This document shows positions 1 through 7,422 of a stretch of DNA of 64,000 nucleotides, piece by piece. The DNA comes from an uncultured Oscillospiraceae bacterium. GTDB lineage: Bacteria > Bacillota > Clostridia > Oscillospirales > Ruminococcaceae. Within the stretch, counting starts at the first letter, position 1, and the number at the start of each line of letters is the position of its first letter. Location: the NCBI GenBank assembly GCA_934448295.1, contig CAKSEY010000012.1:40418-104417 (forward strand), given 5' to 3'. The notes under the pieces were generated by a model, which did not search any database, was not told the origin of the DNA, and saw only the letters and a program-made list of their open reading frames with translations. The position numbers and the translations under genes were made by a program.

Positions 1-243
1 AAGAATGAACCCGGCTATCAGCAGAGGTATATTTATCACGCTGATAAGCGTACCGAGCTTAGCCCCGGTAACATAGCTGATTATCGTCGCGATACCCGTA
101 ACTCCGCCCGGCGCGATGTTATTCGGCGCGGTGAAGCAATGCACGCCCAGCGCGTAAATTCCCGCGCCAAAAATGATTATCAGCGTGTCCAGCGCCCAGT
201 GCTTCACCGCCTGTAACCCTTCAGACTGCTTCTTCCTAGTCAT
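1..243 (-). CDS. YitT-family membrane protein, N-terminal part only
   Basis: The gene runs off the left edge, so only the first 81 codons are present, from an ATG at 243. After a short basic N-terminus come hydrophobic stretches and the motif NNIAPGGVTGIATI. That motif is typical of the first half of YitT (DUF161) proteins, multi-pass membrane proteins whose transport role is not firmly established. The next gene on the same strand, mrnC, ends 17 bases upstream, so the two are probably co-transcribed. The cytoplasmic DUF2179 domain expected at the C-terminus lies outside the window. Confidence 0.8.
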   Translation of the reverse strand, partial: MTRKKQSEGLQAVKHWALDTLIIIFGAGIYALGVHCFTAPNNIAPGGVTGIATIISYVTGAKLGTLISVINIPLLIAGFIL

Positions 244-260
244 AGCCGCTCACCTCCGCG

Positions 261-662
261 TTAAACCGGCAGCGCCCCGCATATGGCGCTGAAAAGCTCC
301 TCTATGCGCTCCTCCTGTCCCGAAAGGCTGAGGTACCCGAACAGCGTTTCCAGCGCAGTGGCACGGCGGTATTCCGACGGCTTTGCGCTCTTCGGCACGG
401 AGATCCCGCCCGCGTTCCTGCCGCGGCGCAGAATGTCTGCTTCCTTTTCAGTGAGCATCGGCTCAATGACCTCCACAGCCTTTGACTGGTAGGAGGCGCG
501 CACCTGCTCCACCGCGAGGTCGTGCAGCCGCCCGGCGCTTGTGTTCCCGTGGAGAACTACCTTTCGTCTGACCAGCAGCTCGTAAACGCAGTCTCCGTAA
601 AACGCGAGCACATTCGGACTGTAAGCCGCCGCTTCGTGCTCGGTCAGTTGGGTCAGTGCCAT
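261..662 (-). CDS. mrnC: Mini-ribonuclease 3
   Basis: This 133-residue protein has the RNase III catalytic domain without a double-stranded-RNA-binding domain, the usual size and form of Mini-III. The family trims 23S rRNA precursor ends in Firmicutes. Visible signatures are the start of the RNase III fold (LAFYGDCVYELLVR), the central basic segment RRGRNAGG and the C-terminal acidic helix ALETLFGYL. The ATG at 662 lies 4 bases after the stop of the upstream methyltransferase gene, so translation is probably coupled. Confidence 0.93.
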   Translation of the reverse strand: MALTQLTEHEAAAYSPNVLAFYGDCVYELLVRRKVVLHGNTSAGRLHDLAVEQVRASYQSKAVEVIEPMLTEKEADILRRGRNAGGISVPKSAKPSEYRRATALETLFGYLSLSGQEERIEELFSAICGALPV

Positions 663-666
663 CTCA

Positions 667-1368
667 TCAACCTTTCAGTATGTAGTATACGCAGCTATAT
701 TCCTCGCAATGCGCGTCAAAAATCCCCGCTTCCTTGCGGAGCTCGCTCATGCCGAGGGAAACGCTGCTGTCCTCCTTGTGGATACCCGCGTATTTCTCCG
801 CGGCCTCCATCAGCGGGACGTAATATCCGGCGTGCCAGTCGGATTTCGGCGCGATGTAGAAATCCTGAACCTTCCAGCCCTGCTCCTTCGCCATGACAAG
901 CACCTTGTCCAGCGGGAGTATCTGCCCGAATCTGCGCTGGCAGAAAACCCTCGCGTCCGGCGACGGCTCCGTGAGCCAGCTCACCGCGCGGTAGACAAGC
1001 GTGCCGCCCTTTTTCAGCTTCTGCCGGAGCTGCTCCAGCCGCTGAGCGCAGCCGTCAAACTCCACTATCCCGTTGTACCATATCAGGTCGAAGCTCCCGT
1101 TTTCGCCCGGGAGCTCAAAGAGCTGCACGGTGGTGGAATCCAGCCCGGCCTCCCTGCCCTGCTGCGCGCGGAATTCATCGGTAAACGCCGCTTTCAGCGT
1201 CCCGCCGAGCTTTCCCCAAATAAGGCGCGGCGTACACGCCTCGTCGCCCACAAAGAGCGACGACTGCGGTCTGACGCTGCCAAGCATTGACAGCACCTGC
1301 TCTGCCGTGGCACTGCTGCCCGGCGACGAGCGGTCTAACTGACGGAGCAAAACGCTGATCAGATTCAT
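667..1368 (-). CDS. Class I SAM-dependent methyltransferase-like protein
   Basis: This 233-residue protein looks like a Rossmann-fold methyltransferase. LDRSSPGS near the N-terminus resembles the cap helix of small-molecule methyltransferases. SFDLIWYNGIVEF resembles motif IV and LKKGGTLVYRAVSWL resembles motif VI. The usual glycine-rich SAM loop is replaced by SSLFVGDEACTPRLIWG, so cofactor binding may be weakened or lost. The substrate cannot be told. The ATG at 1368 follows AGGTAACA, and the gene sits between obgE and mrnC on the same strand. Confidence 0.6.
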   Translation of the reverse strand: MNLISVLLRQLDRSSPGSSATAEQVLSMLGSVRPQSSLFVGDEACTPRLIWGKLGGTLKAAFTDEFRAQQGREAGLDSTTVQLFELPGENGSFDLIWYNGIVEFDGCAQRLEQLRQKLKKGGTLVYRAVSWLTEPSPDARVFCQRRFGQILPLDKVLVMAKEQGWKVQDFYIAPKSDWHAGYYVPLMEAAEKYAGIHKEDSSVSLGMSELRKEAGIFDAHCEEYSCVYYILKG

Positions 1369-1402
1369 TTTTTGTTACCTCAGAAACAACAGCTTCTCAC
1401 GG

Positions 1403-2677
1403 TTATCTTACATAATTGAACTCGAAATCGTAGATGGAAACCAGGTCGTCCTCCTGGATCCCCTGCTTCTCCAGCTCGTCTATTATGCCGCTGGAGCGGA
1501 GAACGCGCTGGAAGTACTGGAGGCTCTCGTAGTCCTCCATGTTGCAGGTGGAGAGGATAGGCGCCATGAACGGCGCGTCCACAACATAAACCCCGTCTAC
1601 CTTCTGGACGGTGAAGCTGTGCTTCTCGTTCTCCATCTCCTGAAGCTCCGCGAGGGTCAGCGGCTGTACCTCGAATCTCTTAGGCGGAGGGAGCTTTGAA
1701 AGCTCTGCGGCTACGCAGTCCATAAGCTCGTCCGTACCCTGGGTAGTCGCTGCGGAAATGGCAAAGAACGGAAGCCCCTTGCCCTCGATATACGCGCGGA
1801 GGTCTGCGATCTGCTCCTCTGTCGCCATATCGGACTTATTCGCCGCAACTATCTGCGGGCGCTGCGCCAGCTCCTCGGAGAAGTTCGCAAGCTCCAGGTT
1901 TATCTTCTCGAAATCGTCCTTCGGGTCGCGCCCCTCGATCCCGGAAACGTCCAGAACGTGGACTATCAGGCGGCAGCGCTCAACGTGCCGCAGGAACGCG
2001 TGACCCAGTCCCACGCCCTCGCTTGCGCCCTCGATAAGTCCGGGGATATCAGCCATTACGAACGACTGCTCGCCGCGCTTCACAACTCCGAGAACCGGGG
2101 TCAGCGTGGTGAAATGGTAGTTCGCGATTTTCGGCTTTGCCGCGCTGACAACGCTCACCAGCGTGGATTTGCCTACGTTCGGGAAGCCGACAAGCCCCAC
2201 GTCCGCAAGGAGCTTCAGCTCCAGCACCACGTCGAACGCTTCTCCCGGGAATCCCGGCTTTGCGAAGCGTGGTATCTGGCGGGTCGGGGTCGCGAAGTGC
2301 GAGTTGCCCCAGCCGCCCTTGCCGCCCTTTGCGACAACCACCGGCTCGTCGTCCGAGATATCCGCCATGATACGCCCGGTGTGGGCGTCCTTGACGATGG
2401 TGCCGCGCGGTACGCGGATAACGGTGGGCTCCATGGACTTTCCGGAGCAGCGTTTTGCGCCGCCCGGCTCGCCGTCGGGGGCGATATACTTTCTCTTATA
2501 GCGGAAGTCGATGAGCGTGGAAAGGTTATCGTCAGCGACAAAAACAATGTCGCTTCCCTTTCCGCCGTCGCCGCCGTCGGGACCTCCGGCGTTAACGTAC
2601 TTCTCGCGGTGGAATGTCACCGCTCCGTTGCCGCCGTTGCCTGCCTTTATGGAAATTTCGACCTTATCTACAAACAT
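1403..2677 (-). CDS. obgE: Obg family GTPase
   Basis: At 424 residues this is a full-length Obg, the essential GTPase of 50S ribosome maturation and stress signalling. The glycine-rich Obg fold spans about residues 1-158 and opens MFVDKVEISIKAGNGGNGAV. The GTPase domain has P-loop GFPNVGKST, DIPGL for G3 and NKSD for G4. The C-terminal OCT domain of Gram-positive Obg proteins occupies roughly residues 345-424. The start has a GAGGCGG ribosome site. It lies just downstream of the rplU-prp-rpmA operon, a common order in Firmicutes, with a terminator between. Confidence 0.97.
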   Translation of the reverse strand: MFVDKVEISIKAGNGGNGAVTFHREKYVNAGGPDGGDGGKGSDIVFVADDNLSTLIDFRYKRKYIAPDGEPGGAKRCSGKSMEPTVIRVPRGTIVKDAHTGRIMADISDDEPVVVAKGGKGGWGNSHFATPTRQIPRFAKPGFPGEAFDVVLELKLLADVGLVGFPNVGKSTLVSVVSAAKPKIANYHFTTLTPVLGVVKRGEQSFVMADIPGLIEGASEGVGLGHAFLRHVERCRLIVHVLDVSGIEGRDPKDDFEKINLELANFSEELAQRPQIVAANKSDMATEEQIADLRAYIEGKGLPFFAISAATTQGTDELMDCVAAELSKLPPPKRFEVQPLTLAELQEMENEKHSFTVQKVDGVYVVDAPFMAPILSTCNMEDYESLQYFQRVLRSSGIIDELEKQGIQEDDLVSIYDFEFNYVR

Positions 2678-2748
2678 TTCTGCCGCCTCGCTTTCTGTAC
2701 TATCTGTTATGCCTTGATCCGTGCGGAATAATCAGCTTAATTCCAGGT

Positions 2749-2780
2749 AAAAATTAAGCCGGATTTGTGCAATCCGGCTT
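2749..2780 (-). terminator. Terminator of the rplU-prp-rpmA operon
   Basis: On the minus strand AAGCCGGATT and AATCCGGCTT form a perfect 10-bp stem with a short loop. A T-rich stretch (AATTTTTA) follows, directly downstream of rpmA. This is a standard intrinsic terminator. Confidence 0.85.
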
Positions 2781-2802
2781 ATTTGATCTGAGATTGCAGA
2801 AA

Positions 2803-3081
2803 TTAGTCAGCGTAAACGCTTACCTGCTTCTTATCTCTGCCGAGGCGCTCAAACTTAACGGTACCGTCAATCAGAGCGAACAGTGTATCGTCAGAACCCT
2901 TGCCTACGTTGTTGCCGGCATGGATATGGGTTCCTCTCTGTCTTACCAGAATGGAGCCAGCGGAAACTACCTGCATATCAGCGCGCTTTACGCCAAGTCT
3001 CTTGGACTCGGAGTCACGGCCGTTCTTGGTAGAACCCATACCTTTTTTATGAGCGAAATACTGTAAATCAATTCTAATCAT
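2803..3081 (-). CDS. rpmA: 50S ribosomal protein L27, precursor form
   Basis: This 92-residue L27 begins MIRIDLQYFAHKKGMGS. Firmicutes L27 is made with a short leader ending in F-A that must be removed so that the new N-terminus can reach the peptidyl transferase centre. The site here would be after LQYFA, before HKKG. The processing protease gene prp lies immediately upstream, which supports this reading. The conserved GSILVRQRGT and HAGNNVGKGSDDTLFA segments are intact. Confidence 0.97.
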   Translation of the reverse strand: MIRIDLQYFAHKKGMGSTKNGRDSESKRLGVKRADMQVVSAGSILVRQRGTHIHAGNNVGKGSDDTLFALIDGTVKFERLGRDKKQVSVYAD

Positions 3082-3099
3082 TGTAATATCCTCCTGTTA

Positions 3100-3441
3100 T
3101 CATTTTCCGGAACTTACGTCCCGTATCTCGACCTTTACCCCGGGATAATCCTCTGAAATTCCCTCCATATGAACGCGGAAGGAATCCAGCAGCTTTTCGC
3201 TGGGGTCGTCAGAATCGTTCAGGCGAAGCGCGATGTCGTTCTCCCCTACTGACACATTGGCGTCAGCATGGAAGAAATCGGTTATCGTATTGCAGACCAG
3301 CATCACCGAGGAGCTGACCGCCGAGCAGACTATATCGTTCCCCGCTTCTCCGTAGCCGGCATGACCGGTCACTTCGAACCCGCAGAGACTGCCGCCCTGC
3401 CTGAAAAACACAACTCGCAGATTATGCGTTGATTGCTTCAA
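3100..3441 (-). CDS. prp: Ribosomal-processing cysteine protease Prp
   Basis: Prp removes the N-terminal leader of L27. This 113-residue protein has the family motif with both catalytic residues, the His in VTGHAGYGE and the Cys in NDIVCSAVSS. It sits between rplU and rpmA as in most Firmicutes. The longest frame starts at a TTG at 3441 and overlaps the last 20 bases of rplU. A GTG about 10 codons further in would give the more usual family length, so the start is uncertain. Confidence 0.93.
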   Translation of the reverse strand: MKQSTHNLRVVFFRQGGSLCGFEVTGHAGYGEAGNDIVCSAVSSSVMLVCNTITDFFHADANVSVGENDIALRLNDSDDPSEKLLDSFRVHMEGISEDYPGVKVEIRDVSSGK

Positions 3442-3727
3442 TTCTTACCTGGCTGTACGGCTGTCTGTGGCCCATCTTTCTCTTGCTGCTCTTCTTGGGC
3501 TTGTAGGTGAAAACGGTGATCTTCTTGGACTTGCCGTTCTTGAGCAGGGTAGCCTTTACGCTTGCGCCGTCAACATAGGGAGCGCCTACCTTAACGCCGT
3601 CGTCCTTGCCTACCATGATAACCTTGTCGAATGTGATCTCGCCCTCGGCTTCAAGCTTCTCAATGAAAACGATGTCGCCTTCCTTGACCTGATACTGCTT
3701 TCCGCCTGTTTCAATTACTGCGTACAT
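3422..3727 (-). CDS. rplU: 50S ribosomal protein L21
   Basis: This 101-residue L21 is of normal length. It opens MYAVIETGGKQYQVKEGD and ends with the basic KKSSKRKMGHRQPY segment, both hallmarks of the family. It is the first gene of the rplU-prp-rpmA operon, behind a perfect sigma-A promoter and a leader of about 100 nt that resembles the L21 autoregulatory leader. Confidence 0.97.
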   Translation of the reverse strand: MYAVIETGGKQYQVKEGDIVFIEKLEAEGEITFDKVIMVGKDDGVKVGAPYVDGASVKATLLKNGKSKKITVFTYKPKKSSKRKMGHRQPYSQVRIEAINA

Positions 3728-3829
3728 TTTATATACCTCTTCTTAATCAGACTCGCTGCGCCAGGGTTGCATTTCTGCGCTTACTGAGCGATATCCGCAA
3801 ATGGACATAACTCACCCTGCACAAGCGGC
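3728..3829 (-). promoter_or_regulatory. L21 leader-type 5' UTR
   Basis: Between the inferred transcription start near 3829 and the rplU ATG lies a roughly 100-nt leader. On the minus strand it contains TTCTGCCGCTTGTGCAGGGT close to the 5' end. I recognise this as similar to the conserved segment of the ribosomal protein L21 leader family of Firmicutes, thought to mediate L21 feedback. A covariance-model match to the L21 leader would settle it. Confidence 0.6.
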
Positions 3830-3835
3830 AGAATC

Positions 3836-3864
3836 ATTATAACACATTAATTTCTCTTTGTCAA
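3836..3864 (-). promoter_or_regulatory. Sigma-A promoter of rplU-prp-rpmA
   Basis: Minus strand: TTGACA at 3859-3864 and TATAAT at 3836-3841, separated by exactly 17 bases. Both hexamers are perfect consensus, as expected for a ribosomal protein operon. Confidence 0.93.
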
Positions 3865-3937
3865 GAGGGAAAGTACAGTTTTTTCCTGATTTTTTCTGCG
3901 GATTTACTCAAAATATCAAGACGGCGAGGAAAAATCA

Positions 3938-3946
3938 TGCTATAAT
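3938..3946 (+). promoter_or_regulatory. Extended -10 promoter of the AraC-GGDEF gene
   Basis: TGCTATAAT at 3938-3946 is an extended -10 element about 40 bases before the GTG start. No convincing -35 hexamer is present at the right distance, which suggests a promoter that leans on the extended -10 or on an activator. Confidence 0.6.
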
Positions 3947-3988
3947 ATAGGTGTAAGCTTACGAAATACACCAAAGGGAGGTGCCGCC

Positions 3989-4813
3989 GTGAACGCCGAA
4001 AAGCTGAACACCCTGACCATGGCGCTGGAATACATCGAGCAGAATCTCGCCGGAGAGCTGTCGCAGGAGGAATGCGCGCGTTATTCCTGCTGCTCGCTGT
4101 CGGGGCTGCAAAAGCTGTTCCGCAGCGTATTCCGCAAGAGCGTGGGCGACTACGTCACCCGCCGTAGGCTCACCGCCGCCGCGCGGGAGCTCCAGAGCCG
4201 CGAGAGCTCCACGCTGGAGATAGCGGTGAAATACGGCTGGGGCAGCGCGGAGGCGTTCACCCGCGCCTTTTCGCGGGTCTGGGGAGTCACCCCGACCGAA
4301 TACCGCAAAAGCTGGCGCTTTTCCGGGCTTTGCCCGCGGCTGGACTTCCCGAGAGAATTCATGCGCAAAGGAGAGCTTATCATGACCCACAAATACGATA
4401 TTTCAGAGCTTTACGACTACATTAAATCCAGGCAGGGAACGTACATTCTCAGCTTTGACACCGCACATCTCATGGAAATAAACGACAGATACGGCCACGA
4501 AGCCGGCGACAAGGTCATTCTGGAATGTCTGCACCGGATAGACCGCGAGTGCTCCGACGGAATGATGATGTTCCGTATCGGCGGCGACGAATTCGTGATG
4601 ATGACCGGACTTTCCGACAGGCAGGAAGTGGAGGAGCTGGCGCGGAGGATACTCTCCCACAACGGGGAAGCGGTTTCCCACGCGGGGACTGATATTCCGG
4701 TGAGTATGCGCGCCGGAGCCGTGCTGCTGAAACCCGGAAAGCTCAGCTACAGCGAGCTTTTCTCTGAGCTTGTCAGCGCGCCCGCAGATATTCCCGGCGA
4801 TGTGAGATTCTGA
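3989..4813 (+). CDS. AraC-type DNA-binding domain fused to a GGDEF domain
   Basis: This 274-residue soluble protein has two domains. Residues about 5-110 are an AraC/XylS double helix-turn-helix, with the second helix region AEAFTRAFSRVWGVTPTEYR. Residues about 140-265 are a GGDEF domain with the metal-binding opening SFDTAHLMEINDRYGHEAGD and an intact RIGGDEFVMM active loop. I see no RxxD inhibitory site at the usual spacing, no membrane segment and no classic sensor domain. It could be a diguanylate cyclase whose activity is tied to DNA binding, or a regulator using the fold to bind nucleotide. The GTG start follows AAGGGAGG. Confidence 0.85.
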   Translation: MNAEKLNTLTMALEYIEQNLAGELSQEECARYSCCSLSGLQKLFRSVFRKSVGDYVTRRRLTAAARELQSRESSTLEIAVKYGWGSAEAFTRAFSRVWGVTPTEYRKSWRFSGLCPRLDFPREFMRKGELIMTHKYDISELYDYIKSRQGTYILSFDTAHLMEINDRYGHEAGDKVILECLHRIDRECSDGMMMFRIGGDEFVMMTGLSDRQEVEELARRILSHNGEAVSHAGTDIPVSMRAGAVLLKPGKLSYSELFSELVSAPADIPGDVRF

Positions 4814-4843
4814 TAAAAAGCGGGAGGTTTTTAAGCCTCCCGC
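4814..4843 (-). terminator. Terminator copy 1, facing the SulP gene
   Basis: GCGGGAGG and CCTCCCGC form a hairpin at 4820-4843. The A-run on the plus strand at 4814-4819 gives a T-tail on the minus strand, so this copy can stop transcripts coming from the SulP gene. A nearly identical hairpin lies at 4978-5000. Confidence 0.75.
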
Positions 4844-4844
4844 A

Positions 4845-4951
4845 CCAGGCTGTCGATAAAGGCACATCTGCGTCGTCAGCGCCATTTCGGCAGGCACAAA
4901 GCCTAGCCGAAATGGCGCTTCCTAGCATCTGCACCTTTCTCAACAGCCTGG
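4845..4951. repeat. Palindromic repeat element, copy A
   Basis: This 107-bp imperfect palindrome has CCAGGCTGT (4845-4853) pairing with ACAGCCTGG (4943-4951). The inner 14-bp arms AGCGCCATTTCGGC (4878-4891) and GCCGAAATGGCGCT (4906-4919) pair perfectly. It is framed by two copies of one terminator hairpin. A related element in opposite orientation lies at 33818-33915 and shares the CTGTCGATAA end and the GCCTAGCC core. No coding capacity is evident. This may be a MITE-like or REP-like dispersed element. Confidence 0.7.
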
Positions 4952-4977
4952 GATAGATACTTTTTCGACAAGCTGAA

Positions 4978-5003
4978 GCGGGAGGTTTTAAGCCTCCCGC
5001 ACT
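4978..5003 (+). terminator. Terminator copy 2, facing the AraC-GGDEF gene
   Basis: GCGGGAGG...CCTCCCGC at 4978-5000 is followed by ACTTTTTTAG on the plus strand, so it can end transcripts from the AraC-GGDEF gene. Its sequence differs from the copy at 4820-4843 by one base in the loop. Confidence 0.75.
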
Positions 5004-5006
5004 TTT

Positions 5007-6668
5007 TTAGTCCGCGTAATCGGAGCCGTACTCTCGGATCTCCAGCGCCCTGATCGCTTCAACGGCGTCCCAGTAGAAGTGTTCGCCGCCGATCCTTTCC
5101 CTGAACCCGGCTCTGTCCATCATCTCGCTTACCGCCGCCTGAACTCCTGTAAAGGAGACCTGCGTGCCATTCTCGCGGAGCGTGTTGTACAGCTTCTCCA
5201 GCTCGGACAGCGAAACGTCGTCTGCGGTAGGAACTCCGCGCATTGACAGAATGACCTGCTGCGCGCTCTCCAGCGAGGAAAGCGCGGTTATCAGCTTCTC
5301 CTGGGTTCCGAAGAACAGCGGCCCGGAAACGTAAACCACCTTGAACTCCTCGTGATGTCCGGATCTCACCTTGCCCTCCAGCCTGCGCTCGTCGATATCG
5401 CTGGAGACCACGCGCAGTTCGCAGCTCTTGACGATGAACACCAGCATTGCCGCAACAACGCCGATAACTATTGCAATGGTCAGATCGAACACAACGGTGG
5501 AAACCATCGTCAGCACATACTGCATGATGGAGGACTTGAACTTCTTGCGGAAAATGCTCTTTATTGCCGCCCAGTCGTTCATTCTGAACGCCGTCACCAT
5601 GAGCACCCCGGCAAGCGCTGAAAGCGGGATACGGCTCATTACTCCGCCAAGCAGGAACATGGAGAGTATCAGCACCACGGAGTGGAAAACGCTGACAAGC
5701 CTTGTCTTTCCGCCGGACTTTATCGCAACGGAGGTTCTCGCGATAGCCGCCGTCGCAGGCACTCCGCCGAGTAGCGGAATGATCATGTTGCCGATCCCCT
5801 GGGCGACAAGCTCGCGGCTGGCGTCAAGGCGCTCGCCCTTCATCTTTCCGGCGCTGGCACCGCAGAGAAGGCTCTCTATCATTCCCAGCGCCGCAATGGA
5901 TATCGCGGGCATGATAAGGCTTGTGATATGCTCCAGGTCGAAGCCCTTCTTTATAATGCTGTCGTCCGTTACAAGGCTGCTGGGGATAGCGCCCACCTCG
6001 GCGACTGTTCCCTGCTCGAAGAATATCATGTTGACCACAAGCGCCACGATAATTCCCACCAGCGAGGACGGAACCACCGCGTTCCATTTCTTCGGGTAGA
6101 CTATCATTATCACGACCACCAGCGCGCCGAACATCACAGCCCACCAGTTCGGCACGAAGCTCCCCGCGCCGCTGAAATAGGAGCCTATCTTCGCGATCTG
6201 GTTGTCTCCCACGGACTTTGTGCCGAAGAAGTTGTCTATCTGCCCCAGCGCGATAATTATAGCGATACCGGAGGTAAATCCCGTGATGACGGGAGCAGGC
6301 AGGTAGCTTACGAGCTTCCCGACCCGGCAGAGCGCCGCGATCACCAGCACCGCTCCGGACAGGAAGCCCGCTGTGAGCACGCCGGTTATGCCGTACTTTG
6401 CGGATACCGTCAGCAGGATAGCCGCCATCGCTCCGGTGGGGCCGGATATCTGGTAGGATGCGCCGGAAAGTATTCCGATTATTATTCCGGCGGTTATCGC
6501 CGTGATAAGTCCCGATGCCGCGTCCGCGCCGGAGCTTACGCCGAATGCCAGCGCCAGCGGCAGCGCTACCGCCGCAACGGTAAGTCCCGCCATAAGATCC
6601 TGCGAGAGAGCCTTTCCGTTGTAGCCCCTGAACTCTTTTTTCAGGTCGCTTATGTACTTCTTTATCAT
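5007..6668 (-). CDS. SulP-family anion transporter with STAS domain
   Basis: From the ATG at 6668, chosen because it follows AGGAAGGA, this is a 553-residue SulP (SLC26-like) permease. About ten to twelve hydrophobic segments span residues 20-400, including the family motif SGPTGAMAAILL and the GVPATAAIARTSVAI segment. A C-terminal cytoplasmic STAS domain covers about residues 435-545. The family carries sulfate, bicarbonate and other anions; the substrate here is not evident. It has its own sigma-A promoter and stands alone. Confidence 0.92.
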   Translation of the reverse strand: MIKKYISDLKKEFRGYNGKALSQDLMAGLTVAAVALPLALAFGVSSGADAASGLITAITAGIIIGILSGASYQISGPTGAMAAILLTVSAKYGITGVLTAGFLSGAVLVIAALCRVGKLVSYLPAPVITGFTSGIAIIIALGQIDNFFGTKSVGDNQIAKIGSYFSGAGSFVPNWWAVMFGALVVVIMIVYPKKWNAVVPSSLVGIIVALVVNMIFFEQGTVAEVGAIPSSLVTDDSIIKKGFDLEHITSLIMPAISIAALGMIESLLCGASAGKMKGERLDASRELVAQGIGNMIIPLLGGVPATAAIARTSVAIKSGGKTRLVSVFHSVVLILSMFLLGGVMSRIPLSALAGVLMVTAFRMNDWAAIKSIFRKKFKSSIMQYVLTMVSTVVFDLTIAIVIGVVAAMLVFIVKSCELRVVSSDIDERRLEGKVRSGHHEEFKVVYVSGPLFFGTQEKLITALSSLESAQQVILSMRGVPTADDVSLSELEKLYNTLRENGTQVSFTGVQAAVSEMMDRAGFRERIGGEHFYWDAVEAIRALEIREYGSDYAD

Positions 6669-6719
6669 GTTGTTCCTTCCTTTTATGTGCCTTATCTTTT
6701 TTAGCACCAAACGAATATT

Positions 6720-6748
6720 ATTATACTCCTGTTATCTGATAAAGTCAA
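6720..6748 (-). promoter_or_regulatory. Sigma-A promoter of the SulP gene
   Basis: Minus strand TTGACT at 6743-6748 and TATAAT at 6720-6725 with a 17-base spacer, about 50 bases upstream of the chosen start. Confidence 0.85.
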
Positions 6749-6823
6749 TCAGCACTATTGCCCACTTTTCCAAACAAATCAGCGTATTTTTGGTGAATTC
6801 GCAGACCGGCACGAAAAAAGCTA

Positions 6824-6852
6824 TTGCAATATGCCCTGAAATATGGTACAAT
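6824..6852 (+). promoter_or_regulatory. Sigma-A promoter of trmL-degV
   Basis: TTGCAA at 6824-6829 and TACAAT at 6847-6852 with a 17-base spacer, 44 bases before the trmL ATG. Confidence 0.8.
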
Positions 6853-6896
6853 AACTATATGCTGTTTAGCGCAATTTTCCTGAACGGAGCATACAT

Positions 6897-7400
6897 ATGG
6901 AACTTAATATAGTACTCGTGGAGCCGCAGATACCGCAGAACACCGGCAACATAGCCCGCACCTGCGCCGTCACCGGGGCGAGGCTCCACCTGATAAAGCC
7001 CATGGGCTTCACGCCGGACGACAAGAAGCTGAAGCACGCCGGGCTGGACTACTGGCACTATCTCGACATCACCTATTACGATGGGCTGGAGGACTTCTTC
7101 GCAAGGAACAGCGGGGAATACTTCTACTTCTCCACCAAGGCGGAGAACACTTACAGCGACGTTTCCTACCCGGACAGGTGCTACCTGTTCTTCGGGCGGG
7201 AGGACGCGGGGCTTCCGGAAAGCCTGCTGTTCCGCAACAAAAGCCGCTGCGTGCGTATCCCGATGATGGAGACAATGCGCAGCCTGAACCTCTCCAACAG
7301 CGTTGCGATAGGGGTGTACGAGGCGCTGCGGCAGTGGGGCTTCCCGGAGCTCCAGAACAAGGGCAGGCTCAGGGAATTTGACTGGAATAACGCGGAATGA
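6897..7400 (+). CDS. trmL: tRNA (cytidine(34)-2'-O)-methyltransferase
   Basis: This 167-residue SPOUT methyltransferase matches TrmL (CspR/YibK), which methylates the wobble ribose in leucine tRNAs. The N-terminal motif VEPQIPQNTGNIARTCA and the C-terminal knot segments FFGREDAGLPE and RSLNLSNSVAIGVYEALRQ are all intact. The length is typical of the family. degV follows after 22 bases and is probably in the same transcript. Confidence 0.95.
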   Translation: MELNIVLVEPQIPQNTGNIARTCAVTGARLHLIKPMGFTPDDKKLKHAGLDYWHYLDITYYDGLEDFFARNSGEYFYFSTKAENTYSDVSYPDRCYLFFGREDAGLPESLLFRNKSRCVRIPMMETMRSLNLSNSVAIGVYEALRQWGFPELQNKGRLREFDWNNAE

Positions 7401-7422
7401 TCCGCAGAATAAGGAGTAAACT

